This document shows positions 33,697-45,843 of a stretch of DNA of 64,000 bases, piece by piece. Every line of letters starts with the position of its first letter. The first letter of the stretch is position 1. A program made the translations under genes and the position numbers. Origin of the DNA: Siphonodentalium dalli (lineage: Eukaryota > Mollusca > Scaphopoda > Gadilida > Siphonodentaliidae). The notes beneath the pieces were generated by a model that did not search any database, was not told the DNA's origin, and saw nothing but the letters and a program-made list of their open reading frames with translations. The stretch lies in assembly GCA_032622095.1 (NCBI GenBank), contig CP136066.1, positions 188,144,716 to 188,208,715 on the forward strand, in the 5' to 3' direction.

Positions 33697-35100
33697 GTCC
33701 ATATTGCATGTAAATATGTCAAGACACTGACGAATGGAATGGTGTCCCTTAATCTGCCCTGATCGAGGGTCGTGTGACATCATGGATTTGTTCAAAACCA
33801 TCTGGATCCGATCAAATCTATCTTTTTATGTTTGTCGACTGGTTTAACCAAAACCATTTTTGGGATTGGTCAGATTTGTAAGCAAAACTACAAGTTGTAG
33901 TTGATTTTGATCACATCCAAAATTGGTTGCATATCTGAGACAAGGTTGAAAACCAATTTTGGTTCTGAAAAGAGTGCATGATGGAAGTAAAGGGCTGAAT
34001 AAACTGTGTGGGGGACCCATTTGATGCATGAGCCTATAGCGAATGCTTATCTAAAAAATTGTGTATCTATATATTTTTATTTATTTAATTATTGTTATTT
34101 TGAGCTGATTTATGTTTAACTACCTGAAACATGCTCCCGTCGGAGTGGGGGGGGGGGCTGTGGCCCATTTATGCGTCAGCTACCCCCCCCCCCCCCCCCC
34201 CCTGTGTGCACATTTTGATATCAGACAAAGGCGGTCCCTTTGTGCGTTTTGCGCACATTTTGATCGTATAAACAGTTTGATTTTTTTTTAAATAAATTTG
34301 TTTTTAGATTGGTACGATTAAAGGCCCACTTAATTTTCGAATCCCCAGATCACATTATATACAACATATTCCATACTATATACTATATCAAAAGCGGTAG
34401 CTCCCAAAACATTGTATTATCAACTTATCCGTCAAATAAACTGTGGACAATGGACATGTTGTTTTGTCAAGGTACCGACGTGTGTTCTGTGTGTTCTATA
34501 TTTTAGTTGAGAAATTGTGATGCATGTTTGGGTGGAGTCTTGGTGTGGATCTGAGAATATCTCACTTGGTGGACACTCCAAAGCCACAGTTGTTCTGTAT
34601 TCCGGTAGAATATATATATATGTTTGGTTCCTGTTCCAAATGGTATATAATATGGAATATATTGTATATAATGTGAATTTTGTGATCTGGGCATTCGAAA
34701 TTAAATTGGCTTTCAAATCCCGGAAACATGTTAAATTCCACTATTCACTCAAACTAATCCAAATCTGATACCGAAACTTCCCCAAAATATAGAGTTGTCC
34801 CTCATTGATGCATAACTTTCCATACAGTGGAGTATAGAATCATTCCATCTTGGGTAACAAACGTCACCAAACTTATACTAATGCAGAAAACGTTACGCCT
34901 GCTTCATCAACGCCGTCCCCTTTTATTGGCCACAACAATTTCAGGTCAATCTGCATCCAATGACTATCCACACAATATATGACCTCAATATTTGACCGGT
35001 GGTTTCGTTGGAACTCAATGTCTTCGAAGTGAGTTCATGTGGAATAGTAAATAACATATAATGTTTTATTTATAAATGTATGTAAAACAACTGTCATTAA
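33697..35100. other. Intergenic, no gene recognised
   Basis: Contains runs of 11 G (34147) and 20 C (34183-34202), and an AT-rich TATA-repeat stretch near 34350-34680. No gene seen. Confidence 0.5.
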
Positions 35101-35310
35101 AGGTACTCAATCCGATCAGACGGTTCCCATGCCATCAAGATACAACAACAACATTTCTTCAAAATACGCTTTAGTTATCAGAATCGATCTATTGCAACAA
35201 AATAATGCTAACCATGCACTGTCAACTATGGTATCAAATTTCCCAAAACTTGTTATTTATCAACATTTGTTCAACAAAATATGGCCGTATTTTATCACTA
35301 AAGTTATCAG
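35101..35310 (+). mobile_element. TTAA element (AGGTACTC family), left-end fragment
   Basis: AGGTACTCAATCCGATCAGA follows TTAA (35097-35100). The next ~200 bp match the reverse complement of the right half of the complete element (ATACAACAACAACATTTCTT, CACTAAAG), so this is one end in the other orientation. It breaks into G-rich sequence near 35310. Confidence 0.7.
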
Positions 35311-36056
35311 GGGGGGGGGGGCGGAAAAAACTGCGGGGCACAACGTACCGCCGGGGTGGGGGGTACCTAGGCGTAAAAATTTACACGTAAATTTTTTTCC
35401 CTTATTCATTTAGGGGAGGGGGGTTGTCGGAAAAAAATTTGCATGTAATTTTTTTCCCAAATATGTATTTTCAGACTCACAACTTCAATTTTCTCTCATT
35501 TTATAGAATATGGATTAACCTTAATATCCAAATCATATATACAATGAGTAGTACAATCCACCTAAAACAAATTTTGATAACCACTGTCTTGGTTTACATG
35601 TGATATTGACCCCATTAACCCTCTTAATAATGCCGACTATGTCAGTCTCTACCAGTCAAATGCTGAATTCTACTCTACCCTGCGATCGCTTATCTGGCAA
35701 TTTTTTTACTGCAGAACTATCCCATGTATTAAACAATTTCTCCTCCAATGGTATCAGAAAACAGTTATATGCTGGTATCTCACGCATCTCATTTGCATCT
35801 TTTCAAAGTCGAGGTAATGACTAGTTGTCATTTTTTAAAGTGCATACAAAGCGTTGCGATCACCAATATACATGTTTGTACATGTCATGACATCAACGAG
35901 GTACAAATCTCCGTTCTACTGGTAGACAATGACCATTTTAGTCATAATAATCTAAACTAAGTTCCAAGCACCTTCTCGTGAATTGTATGCTCCGGTGTTT
36001 TTTTCGGTTTCAGGTCAAACCGAGTTGTTGTCCGGCTGGGGTAGATTTGATTTTTC

Positions 36057-36088
<32 letters not shown>

Positions 36089-36734
36089 AATGGTGCAGTT
36101 TTTGCTGTTTTTTTTGGGGGGGGGGGGGTACCCAAACCGAAGAAAACAGTTTTTTCCACCCTGTGTCTGCAGTCCCCCCCCTGAAGTTATCGGTTCATTG
36201 CCGTTGTTCAAATTTTCCATTCAAGTGTTATCCCTATTTGTTTACCTGAAAATGTTGGAATTTCCGTACGTCCGCTCATATATCTCAACCGTGGGTTATT
36301 GGATCTCGATGAAATTTGGTATGCAGGTTTGGCATCAGCAGAGCTTTCAAAAGAGGGTTCATTGACGTTGTTCACATTTTCCGTTCGGATCCCGACCTAC
36401 CCATATTTCAATTGACAACCTACTGTTTTAATTATTTATTTATTATAACTCTCCAATGACGAGCTGTATATATGTCGCACATCGAAACCATTGATATGTA
36501 AACATTACTGTTATATTGTGGCATTACCGATCAGTCCAAAACGTGACGGCAACATTGAGAAATATTCTGAAAATGTAACAGTTTTGTTTACATAACAAGG
36601 GATTCGACATCCGAAATTTCGTTATTGGAGAGTTTATCTATATATATCTCTCAATGTTCTTCTTCGTGCATTGTGATGTTTCACAGACTTATAATTTGTA
36701 CACATTTACCAACTCCGAAGGCCTTGGGTCCTTT
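35311..36734. other. Intergenic with long G runs
   Basis: Includes a 29-G run (36058-36086) and a 13-G run (36116-36128). No gene recognised; ORFs through these runs are low-complexity artefacts. Confidence 0.55.
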
Positions 36735-37265
36735 TTAGCTCAACTTTACAATGTAAAGTTTGAGCTATTGCCATGGGTTTGCGTCCGTCATGTGCGCGTC
36801 AGTCAACAATTTCTTTCGCCAAGCCATACAGGTCGCATCCCTTATATCCGATCTTCACCAAACTTCATGTGTAGCTTCAGGGTGACCTATAGATGGGAGC
36901 TATCGCATTCGAAGAAAAACATGGCCGTCGATCTGTATTTTGGGCTGAGAAACTCATATACCAAATTTGGTTCCAATCAGATAAAATTTGTTTGAGTTAT
37001 GGCAGCATGCGTGAATTATAAGTCGAAAAAGGGCTATAACTCCGTTAAAAAAATCGGATCAAACCAATATTCGAAATCGATCTGTATTTTTGGGCTGAGA
37101 AACTCATATACAAAATTTGGTTCCGATTGGATAGAACATGTTTGAGTAATCGAACCATGCGTAGAGTGTCTACGGACGGACATACTGATGGACGGACGGA
37201 CGAACGACGAGTGGTCAACGCGGAAGTCGACACAATGTGTACCATACTATGGTATGTGTACACAT
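36735..37265 (-). repeat. Dispersed GTCCGTC repeat R3, copy 2
   Basis: The reverse complement matches 11096-11560 (TACCATAGTATGGTA, GACCACTCGTCGTTCGTCCG, AACTCAAACATG). The left edge here, TTTTTAGCTCAACTTTACAA, is also seen in part at 19587. The GGGCTGAGAAACTCATATA segment occurs twice (about 36940 and 37095). Confidence 0.65.
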
Positions 37266-38663
37266 AAAATGGTATAGGGATGATACGATCGTTTAATGTA
37301 TTGATTACATGCATTTTATGATGGCGCGACAAATCGAAATTCTCTGGAAAATAAGGCATTGTTTACTTATATATCTCATTGCTTTGACATTGAACGGACC
37401 TCTGATATATGCATGTTTGATATCATCATGCTTGCATGTGAAAGGCTGCCATCTATGTTCACATAAACAGAGCTTCAATTTGAACTAATCCGAAGACATA
37501 TACAAGCAATATAACTCCCGCCCACGATTCTGCATGGGCGTTGTTAACGTCCGTTATATTGAAGAGTATAACGGGAGGGGACTCCGCCTAAAACAACCCA
37601 ACCGATACCCAAAGCTGTTGTGGACCGAGAAGATTTGGTTTACCCCGGTTCATGTATATTCCGTTCTTTGTATACCACCAAAAATAAAAATATATCAATG
37701 AAATCATTGAGTGAGTTAAAATATTAATTATACGGTTTATACCGGATTCAACACTGGATTCAAGGGTTAAAACGTTAAAAGTTTTATCTCAATCAAATGT
37801 CCATGCACCTTTGGTTGTTTACAGAAATGTTGGTGGATTACATGGGCGATGGGCGAGGAGTTATGATTCACACCGTTACAAATTCTTATCAATATCTGAT
37901 TAAGTCGATACACACACGTGTAAATTAAATGGGTGGGTGTATTTATCAACTGATTTGAAGGGTTGGGTCTATTTATCAACTGATTTGATAATCATTTCAA
38001 TTACTTCCACGGAGCTCCACCAGATACTTTGTCTCAGATCAGCTTGAATCGACATCTTGTTCAGTTGTTGCATCTATATGCCGAGTTGGTCAAGTTCGCA
38101 TCACCGGCTTGACTTAATTTTGGTACACATGATCTCCAAATCAATGTTTAGGTGCAAGTGTTTTAAATGTTTCATTTGGAAATATTTACATAACCCGTCT
38201 GTGTTATACACTAAATCATATTCGGTGATTGGTCAATGTCCGACCTTGTCTACATCTGATGCTAAATTGGCTCCGCCCACATAATAATGATGCATGACGT
38301 CTATCGTGAAAAGCGCTATTGGGCCACCCGTTTCATACCGCAATAACACCGATACGAACACGACGACACAAATTGTTGACGTAACCTAGCTGACCTAATC
38401 ACTAAAAGCGGTCAGCAGAATGATTGGGCGTGCTTTTCAAAGTTCAGCCGAATTGCATCTGAAGCCAGTTATTTATATCCATCCATATATCCATTGCTAA
38501 GTGCTTGTAAATCTTATCTTGGCGGACTTAATGTGTTGCGTGCAGGGATAGTCTCAAGTTTTCGGTAGATTTTGTGAAAATAAATAAGAATACACTCAGC
38601 TTTAATAATTTATGGGAATAAATCATCAAAGAGCTATAAAAATATAAGAAATTAATGTATTTT
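37266..38663. other. Intergenic, no gene recognised
   Basis: No convincing ORF, RNA gene or repeat boundary. A 22-bp word is directly repeated near 37940 and 37966. Confidence 0.5.
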
Positions 38664-38783
38664 GTGTGTGTTATTGGGGGATACGGCGCTTGGTCGTTGA
38701 GGCACATTAGTGAGAACCTCTTCGCCGTCCACAATATGTGCCCAAAACAACCATAGCGCCGTATCCCCCAATAATACACACGC
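38664..38783. repeat. Imperfect hairpin, ~120 bp
   Basis: GTGTGTGTTATTGGGGGATA … TATCCCCCAATAATACACAC; the arms include ACGGCGCT/AGCGCCGT. The central ~45 bp is only partly paired. Unknown class. Confidence 0.65.
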
Positions 38784-38883
38784 CCACTACATTTATTTCT
38801 AAAATTTATATAGAACACAAATGACAAACTCCAGGCAGAGTTATCTCTCATCGCTCCGCTGAAATACTGCTGCCGCAGATGTA

Positions 38884-39247
38884 TTAAAGATATAGTATGT
38901 ACTTATTCGGGTGCGTGAAACTAGTAAGTTGGTATTCAGGCACTATGCCAACTGGAGGAATGTAGCATTCTACTAACATCGCCGAAAATTTCAAACAAAT
39001 CGACCTTACCATTCCATAGAAAACATCGTCTGAACTACGCGCAATTGTAAATATTTACTTCTCGAACTATCTGCGATAAGCTAACGAAAATGATTTCGCC
39101 ACCGAGAGTCACTGTAATTAATTAATATATAAGAATGGCGGTGTTTGTTGTCAATTTGGATATAATATTTGTAAAAATTACTACTTTGAGCAAGATTATT
39201 CTCCATTTCTATTTGATCACCATACCGGAGTGTTTCACATCACTTAA
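38884..39247 (+). repeat. Dispersed repeat R2, uninterrupted copy
   Basis: Matches 8356-8484 joined to 9416-9656 and serves as the empty site for the MULE-like insertion. Confidence 0.85.
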
Positions 39248-39252
39248 TTTAA

Positions 39253-39690
39253 AGGTACTCAATCCGATTTAACGCTCCTAAATTACTTTGGCTTCGGGGA
39301 TAAAAAATATTTGATTCGAGTCGATGAACCCACCCATCAAAGGTCAGAGTGATCAGGTATCGATTTTTGAAGTTTTTTATTTCAATTGTTTGTGGGCCAG
39401 AAACACGCAAATGATGGTCTCGGTCAAAATTGCGGATGAAGATTGATACTCTAAAAACAAGTGGTAATACGGCAAAATTTCGTGAATACTAAAGTGATAG
39501 ATAATACGGCCATATTTCGTTGAACAAAAATAACACGTTTCGGGGAAACTTTATACCATAGTTGACAGCCACACAGTGGTTAGCATTATTTTGTTGCAAT
39601 TAATCGATTCTGATCACTAAAGCGTATTTTGAAGAAATGTTGTTGTTGTATCTTGATGATATGGGGACCCTCTGATCGGATTGAGTACCT
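39253..39690 (+). mobile_element. TTAA element (AGGTACTC family), complete, 438 bp
   Basis: The ends AGGTACTCAATCCGAT and ATCGGATTGAGTACCT are flanked by TTAA (39249-39252, 39691-39694). It starts five bases after the end of repeat R2. A GTT/TGT run lies near the right end. No ORF. Confidence 0.87.
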
Positions 39691-40433
39691 TTAAGGACAT
39701 TTGGTAAGGATTTCTCACAAGATCTTAGCCATTATGTTTTAGGATAAAAATTGCCTATGTCTGGCTCAGTTCATATTGTACTTATTTATACCGAAAGAAT
39801 TACCATTATTGCAAACTTTTGGTGGGTCAAAATAAGATAATAGGTGACTAAATATATAATTTCGACGATACGTAAAAATAGATGTATCGGTCCGCACAGT
39901 ATCATCCCGGTAGTGATCTATCGCAGTGATAACGGGGATGGCGCTGCATGGAGTTTGCACAAATGTCTCACATGTAGGATATTTCCCGCCACGAGCATAT
40001 AGTGTTATAGTCGGTCGATACTTGAAGTGCGACGTTTGACGTTCTTCATTCTAAACTTCGCAATTCTCCCGAGTACCAGTATTCACTGAATCACGCAGAT
40101 TTGTGGTCATACCCTCAAGATTGCGAGACAGGAACAGATAGCCACCTGCGCTAGTAGAGGAATAGGGGCAAGATTTATTATTTCTTCTTTGGCGAACCAA
40201 TGGGACGTACTAACTCCGATTTAACTATTCAGTAAAAATTACGTCACACGTGTTCAACAACATAAATTATTGTTGTGAGCTGTTGGTGAGGTGATTGGCT
40301 GTATGGTAATAGCAGACGAGAGCGGACAAGAAGGTATTTTGTTGAAGTGCGTGGTGAATACATATTTAATACATGCTCCTTATCTGAGTTACCTTACTCC
40401 TTTCTGGTAAACGAGAATCATAGTATGAATTTC
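39643..40433 (+). repeat. Direct segmental duplication, unit 1
   Basis: About 790 bp that recurs at 41094-41947 (GATATGGGGACCCTCTGATC, CATTATTGCAAACTTTTGG, TCTCACATGTAGGATATTTC, GTGGTGAATACATATTTAAT). It starts within the right end of the TTAA element 39253-39690. Confidence 0.87.
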
Positions 40434-40675
40434 ATACCAAGCTGCAAAAGTACGTCCTGCGTAGGGGACTGAACTCTGCGTGCATGGAGCTTGGATTCAT
40501 ACATGCGGTTCATTCGGCAAACCTCGTCGTCATATGAATGCTCTATAACATATATGTGCTGTGATTTAGAGAAAAATATTCATTTCAGTGCATTCAGTGT
40601 TTTTTTTGTTTTTTTTTCAAAATGCTCCCTATTAAGGCTAGTATCCTTAAACTGGATCCCATTGCCCTTTCTTAA
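40434..40675. other. Spacer between duplication units
   Basis: AT-rich, no feature recognised before the TTAA element. Confidence 0.5.
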
Positions 40676-41059
40676 CCCTTTACCCAACAGAAGGGCCCTG
40701 TGCCAATGCATTCTCTTATATATGCAAGTCGACCATAGGTCGCCTCGCATATATAAGAGAATTCATTGGCTTAACACATTAAAAATTATAAAATTGTTAA
40801 AGAATGTAAGAAAAAATGGTAAAAAGTGTTAAAAAAAAGATTTTTTTTTAGGCCAATGCATTCTCTTATATATGCGAGGCGACCTATGGTCGACTCGCAT
40901 ATATAAGAGAATGCATTGGCACAGGGCATAACTGTAACTATCACAATGTGGTCAAGGAGCCGGTTCCAATGATATCCATATTTGTATGGTTATATTGAGA
41001 CAGACCGAAGATATTTTAGGCTGTTGAAGCTTTATTTGGCCGGTTTGTTGGGTAAAGGG
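40676..41059 (-). mobile_element. TTAA double-hairpin MITE, subfamily a
   Basis: The ends CCCTTTACCCAACA and TGTTGGGTAAAGGG are flanked by TTAA (40672-40675, 41060-41063). It contains two ~75-bp hairpins (40697-40770 and 40852-40926; core ATTCTCTTATATATGC) around an AT-rich spacer, then a unique arm with CAGACCGAAGATATTTTAGG. CCCT ends with a TTAA target suggest piggyBac-type mobilisation (inference). Confidence 0.88.
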
Positions 41060-41093
41060 TTAACGCGGTTGTTGTCGTTGTTGTTGTTGTTGT

Positions 41094-41947
41094 TGTTGTT
41101 GTATCTTGATGATATGGGGACCCTCTGATCGGATTGAGTACCTTTATGGACATTTGGTAAGGATTTCTGACATGACCTTAGTTATTATGTTAAGGATATG
41201 TCTGGCTCAGTTCATACTGTTCTTATTTATACCGAAAAGAATTACCATTATTGCAAACTTTTGGTGGTCAAAATAAGATAATAGGTGACTAAATATAGTT
41301 TCGACGATACGTAAAAATAGATGTATCTGTCCGCACAGTATCATCCTTCCGGCAGTGATAACGGGAATGGCGCTGCGTGGAGATTGCACAAATGTCTCAC
41401 ATGTAGGATATTTCCCGCCACGAACATATAGTGTTATAGTCGGTCGATACTTGAAGTGTGACGTTCTTCATGATAAATTTCGCAAATCTCCCGAGTACCA
41501 TTATTCACTGAATCCCGCAGATTTGTGGTCATACCCTCAATATTGCGAGACAGGAACAGCCAGCCACATGAGCTGGCAGCGGAATATAGGCGCGGGATTT
41601 ATTATTTCTTCTTAGGCGAACCAAGGGGACTAACTCCGATTTAAATATTCAGTAAAATATACGTCACACGTGTTCAGCCATTCCAGACTCCTCGACCTAT
41701 GACCTCTGTGGTCAAACGGTGACGAAATCTGACGAGGTTTACCGAATGGTGTTCAGCAACAGAAATGATTGTATAGTGAGCTGTTGGTGAGGTGATTGGC
41801 TGTGTGGTATTGGCAGACGAGAGCCGGACAAGAAGGTATTTTGTTGAAGTGCGTGGTGAATACATATTTAATATATGCTCCTTATGATCTGAGTAGTGAG
41901 TTACCTTCCTCCTTTCTGGTAAACGAGAATCATAGTATGAATTTCAC
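41094..41947 (+). repeat. Direct segmental duplication, unit 2
   Basis: Second copy of 39643-40433. It carries ~75 bp extra between two GTTCAGC words near 41673 and 41751, absent from unit 1. A GTT-repeat run precedes it (about 41064-41101). Confidence 0.87.
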
Positions 41948-41973
41948 ACACAGAGACGTGCCGACAGGGGGGC

Positions 41974-42112
41974 CAGTCTGGACCACAGAAGTTGGAATCA
42001 CTGACTTTTATGCCACTTTAAAAATATATCGGAGGTTATAGTCATTTGACTATAACCTCAGATATTTTTTTTAAGTGGCATAAAAGTCAGTGATTCCAAC
42101 TTCTGTGGTCTG
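41974..42112. repeat. Near-perfect hairpin, 139 bp
   Basis: GTCTGGACCACAGAAGTTGG … reverse complement, with an inner perfect arm GAGGTTATAGTCA/TGACTATAACCTC around the centre at 42043. Adjacent left sequence CAGAGACGTGCCGACAGGGG resembles the left end of the AGAGACGTG element family. Confidence 0.8.
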
Positions 42113-43194
42113 GACGCTGGGTAGCAGTACACGATTTCACGGGTTGTAGGGGGGGGGGGGGGGGGGGGTATGAAAAATAAGTATCTTGGGGGCACAACAG
42201 CCAGTGTAGCCTGTGTTAAATGCATAATTACTAGTTTTAAGGTTTAATTATTTTACAAAACTGGGAAAGTTATAAAAAAAAAGTGGAAAATTTGGATACG
42301 CAACAAGATTTTCGTATTCAGTGAAGGCCAACTCTGTGTTATTGGTTACAACTTACAGGAAAATAGCCCGATTTCTAGCTCTCCCCTGAATTCTGTGATC
42401 TGCGCTTGCAAGACATTTTTTTCAAATTCATGCATACGATAACTTTTTTCTATTACAAATATTTCTGAGCTCTAACATAGCTCTATCACGTGGAATAAGT
42501 TTTATTTTTACTGACATTCGCTCCGTCGTGATCAGTTTTTGGGTTGAAAATCACTGTGAAAATGGGTAAAATTGAGAGTTTTGTGTGTGCAAACCAAGGG
42601 GCATAACTCAGTGACAAATTTTACAACGAAGCTAAAATACAGACATATGAGTACACCTAAAATTTCTGCCAAAATTAAAACATGCGTGATGGGACCTATG
42701 CCAAAGATAATCGCTCAGCATTGATTTGAAGTACAGTATATACACCCTCCAAGTTTGGCCAAAATAATTTGTATAAGTTGAGTGGTATATTTATTGCAGG
42801 TGGGATCATTGGATCCCCCCAATTATTGTGGAGGGAGAATAGTTCAGTCATGGACGTAGTACGTATCCTTCTACTGAAAGCAGCAATCTGGGAAAGCGGT
42901 CATGTTGACCTAGAGGGAGAAGTGCCCTGTTCTATATGCTATGTAAATTAATTTCTTACACTTGAGTAATATGGCGAACAAATATGCAAAACGATGTTCT
43001 AACAATTGGCAAAGTTTGGAGTGGGGAACCAGTTGCAAATTCAGAGATAAGTGGACACCTCCCCTACTAGCACTTAATTGGTCACTCTGACAGTTTTTGT
43101 TTTATGAGAAAGTTACTCAGGTTTATACCGAAATTGTGATAAAGTTGGGGAGAGTTGTTATCCAAGTAAGCAAAGCTCATAATATGAACTGGAT
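42113..43194. other. Intergenic, no gene recognised
   Basis: Has a 20-G run (42149-42168). No gene or repeat boundary recognised. Confidence 0.5.
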
Positions 43195-43198
43195 TTAA

Positions 43199-43641
43199 CC
43201 CTTTTAGTGCCAGGTACGATTTTTGTATCAACCCATATGCCATGTGCCAAGGCATTCTCTTATATATGCGAGTCGACCATAGGTCGCCTCGCATATATAA
43301 GAGAATGCATTGGCCTAACAATTTTTCATCATTTGTTATTATTTTTTACAATTTTAATATTTTTTTCTTATATTCTTTAACAGACTTATTTTGTAGGTTT
43401 AGTGGCAGGGAATCTTACGTTTTTCATGGGCATCAAAATTATTACTATGAATACTTGGTGATAATTTTGAGTTATAACATGCCCCTAAGGTTTTATCCAG
43501 TTTGTTTTTAAATTTGCTATAGCATGCTTAAGCATACGCAAAAAAAATTCAACCCAAAAAATTACAAAATTACAAAATTTAGGGGCGATTTTACAGACCG
43601 TAAATTAGGGCCGATAAGATCGGCCCCTGGCACTGAAAGGG
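43199..43641. mobile_element. TTAA hairpin MITE, subfamily c, long copy
   Basis: The ends CCCTTTTAGTGCCAGG and CCTGGCACTGAAAGGG are flanked by TTAA (43195-43198, 43642-43645). One shared hairpin is at 43247-43316. The remainder is AT-rich with a TAGGGGC…GGCCGATAAGATCGGCCCC palindrome near the right end. Confidence 0.85.
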
Positions 43642-43814
43642 TTAAAGTGACTGCGGGAAATAATGTTCAGTTTTGCAAGTTATAGCCACCATTGAGCATG
43701 CATAAAGAAATATTAGTTCTGGGGTGGTCATATTGCTCGCAAAAATGAATATTTTTTGGTTGCTATATATGAAATTACATCTCAGTGAAAAATATCAACC
43801 CAAAATGCATTTCT

Positions 43815-43990
43815 AGTTGGAAACTTGGGTAACTTTATCACAATTCTCCCCAACCTGGGTAACTTTTATATCACAATTCTCCCCAATCTCGGTAAATTTA
43901 TCACAATTCTCCCCAACCTGGGTAACTTTTACAATTCTACCCAACCTGGGTAATTTTATCACATTTCTCTCCAACCTGGGTAACTTTATT
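43815..43990 (+). repeat. ~33-bp minisatellite (AACCTGGGTAACTTT)
   Basis: Five or six units of CACAATTCTCCCCAACCTGG plus GTAACTTTTAT with small indels. The plus-strand frame is open through it (W-V-T repeats), which is a repeat artefact. Confidence 0.88.
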
Positions 43991-45290
43991 ACAAGAAACC
44001 GCCGCCCGGACCAGCCGAGAGGGCGACGTGGGCGAAGAAGTCTCCCTATTATTGCTCACTTCGCCCTAATTTTGCAGCCGGGCGAAGTTTAAGTCGCCCT
44101 GAAATTTCCGAAGTTGACTAACCAAAATCGGCAAAATCGGCAAAATATTAACTCTAATTTACTGCCAACATTGATTGAACCCAGTTATTGACACTGTCGT
44201 AGATAACACCATAGTTACTATTAACATCTATTAATCCGATTTGGGAGCACATTCACACCTGAGTGTTGATTGCAGACAGCTGTGAATACATCGTCAGGTG
44301 TCCACAGTGAGTCACTGTCAGTGACTTGTGATTTTGAGATTGTCACACTTGAAGCCTGAAGATTACAACTCTACATCTTACATCAGATCATCGCCCCTTT
44401 GTTAAATTATGTAAAGGCCCGAATAACTTTGAGAACAAATTCAGTTTTGCAACATATTAATATCTGTACCCATGTTAGAGACCTTCAATGAGTGAGAATG
44501 TTCAAGATTTCATTTCCTTTTAGCATTTTTTTCGTATTCTTAATTGTGTAATTTGTTTTTGTTTGTATTCATAAGCGGTTGTAAAAACGCCGTTCTCCCA
44601 AAATTATTATATAAAATGCTACCATTCTCTCATAATTATGTTTGGACATTATTCATTGTTATTAGAGTGATGATTTGAACATAAAGATTCCACATTTGAA
44701 CCATTGTTTCATCATTTTAATTTAAATATTACATATCTCCTATTTTCGTTATATAGGCGACTACAGTGCAGGCCGATTTCAATTGCCAACGCATTTTGCC
44801 CTGGAGAACGCCAGGGGCGCCGGAAGCATCCAAGGGCAGGGGGGGCAGAGCCTACAAAAAGGGCACTTTTCTGCAAAAAGGTCATTTTCTCCGCAAACTC
44901 GGGAAAATAACCATAAATTCATTGTGGCAAAAATCCCTATTTTAATGGTATTTGTCGGTTTTTATGGCCGTTTTGTGATAAAATTGACAAAAAATTAATA
45001 TTCCTTGTGAAATTGGTGGTATTTGGACCAAAAAAGTCACATTTTGCTATAAAAACACGAGATTAAACACACAAAAAGCATTCTCTATCTGCAGAAAAAG
45101 GGCAAGTCCTGCCCCCGCTCGCCCCCTTGGTCAAGGGCAGGGGGGTCAGCTGCCCCCTCTGCCCCCCCCCCCCCCTCGTCCGGCGCCCCTGGAGAACACC
45201 CACTTCGCCCTATTTTTTGTGACAGGGAGAAGTCACTTCGCCCTAAAAATCAGGCCTAGGCTGGTCAAACCGGTGAGAGACCAATTCGGC
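43991..45290. repeat. GGGCGAAGT repeat region hosting a hAT-like insertion
   Basis: GGGCGAAGT/ACTTCGCCC words recur at 44030-44100 and 45205-45245 around AT-rich sequence. A related GGGAGAAGT form lies inside the TTAA element at 61679-62271. No gene. Confidence 0.6.
44812..45191. mobile_element. hAT-like MITE, 380 bp (CAGGGGCGCCGG ends)
   Basis: The ends CAGGGGCGCCGGA and TCCGGCGCCCCTG are inverted. The flanks are GAGAACGC (44804-44811) and GAGAACAC (45192-45199), an 8-bp duplication with one mismatch. AAGGGCAGGGGG motifs lie just inside both ends. Confidence 0.85.
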
Positions 45291-45337
45291 ATAGCCATAT
45301 ATCAGTGACGAGCCAATTCAGATAATAGTCCCGGGCG

Positions 45338-45465
45338 GAATTTGGTCAAAACCCCTCTTTTATTGGCGGAACCACCACCCGGGACCACAGGTGGTGGTTC
45401 CGCACATTCTCACTCATTAAAGGTCTCATTCTCACTCAATAAAAGAGGGGTTTTGACCAAATTCC
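45338..45465. repeat. Imperfect hairpin, 128 bp
   Basis: GAATTTGGTCAAAACCCCTC … GAGGGGTTTTGACCAAATTC outside, and GGCGGAACCACCACC / GGTGGTGGTTCCGC inside, so two nested inverted repeats. Confidence 0.75.
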
Positions 45466-45843
45466 AAGCTCCTGTGCTCCCGGCATGCGCACATCCCTGC
45501 CATATGACTTGAGGCTCAATTCCAGGTAAACTCAGATCGGGTCATGGCATTGGGGTGAAAAATTAAAAAGACATTGATTTGTAATTCACAATAAACATTT
45601 ATTCTTATGCGTTGTGGTGTAGTGAACCTTTACAATATGATCGAACAACAAGTGATTGTATATCACTAACCCATATGGGAGAGTAAGGAACCCTAACTCA
45701 GGGACCTCGCCCCTAATTGTGGAGCTTTAAGGATCCCTGGTAGGGAAAAGTCATGGATAAAACAAAACAATTTATAGAATCTTTGGTGCAACATTTTCTC
45801 GTATAAACTTGGTGAGTATTAAATTAACTTCCGTGTTTAAGGA
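45466..45843. other. Intergenic, no gene recognised
   Basis: Nothing recognised. Confidence 0.5.

Noticed and set aside
35957-36365. Gly- or Pro-rich ORFs
   Set aside because: They are produced by 29-G and 13-G homopolymers.
43817-44092. Plus-strand ORF with W-V-T repeats
   Set aside because: Translation of the 33-bp minisatellite, with no start context or gene evidence.
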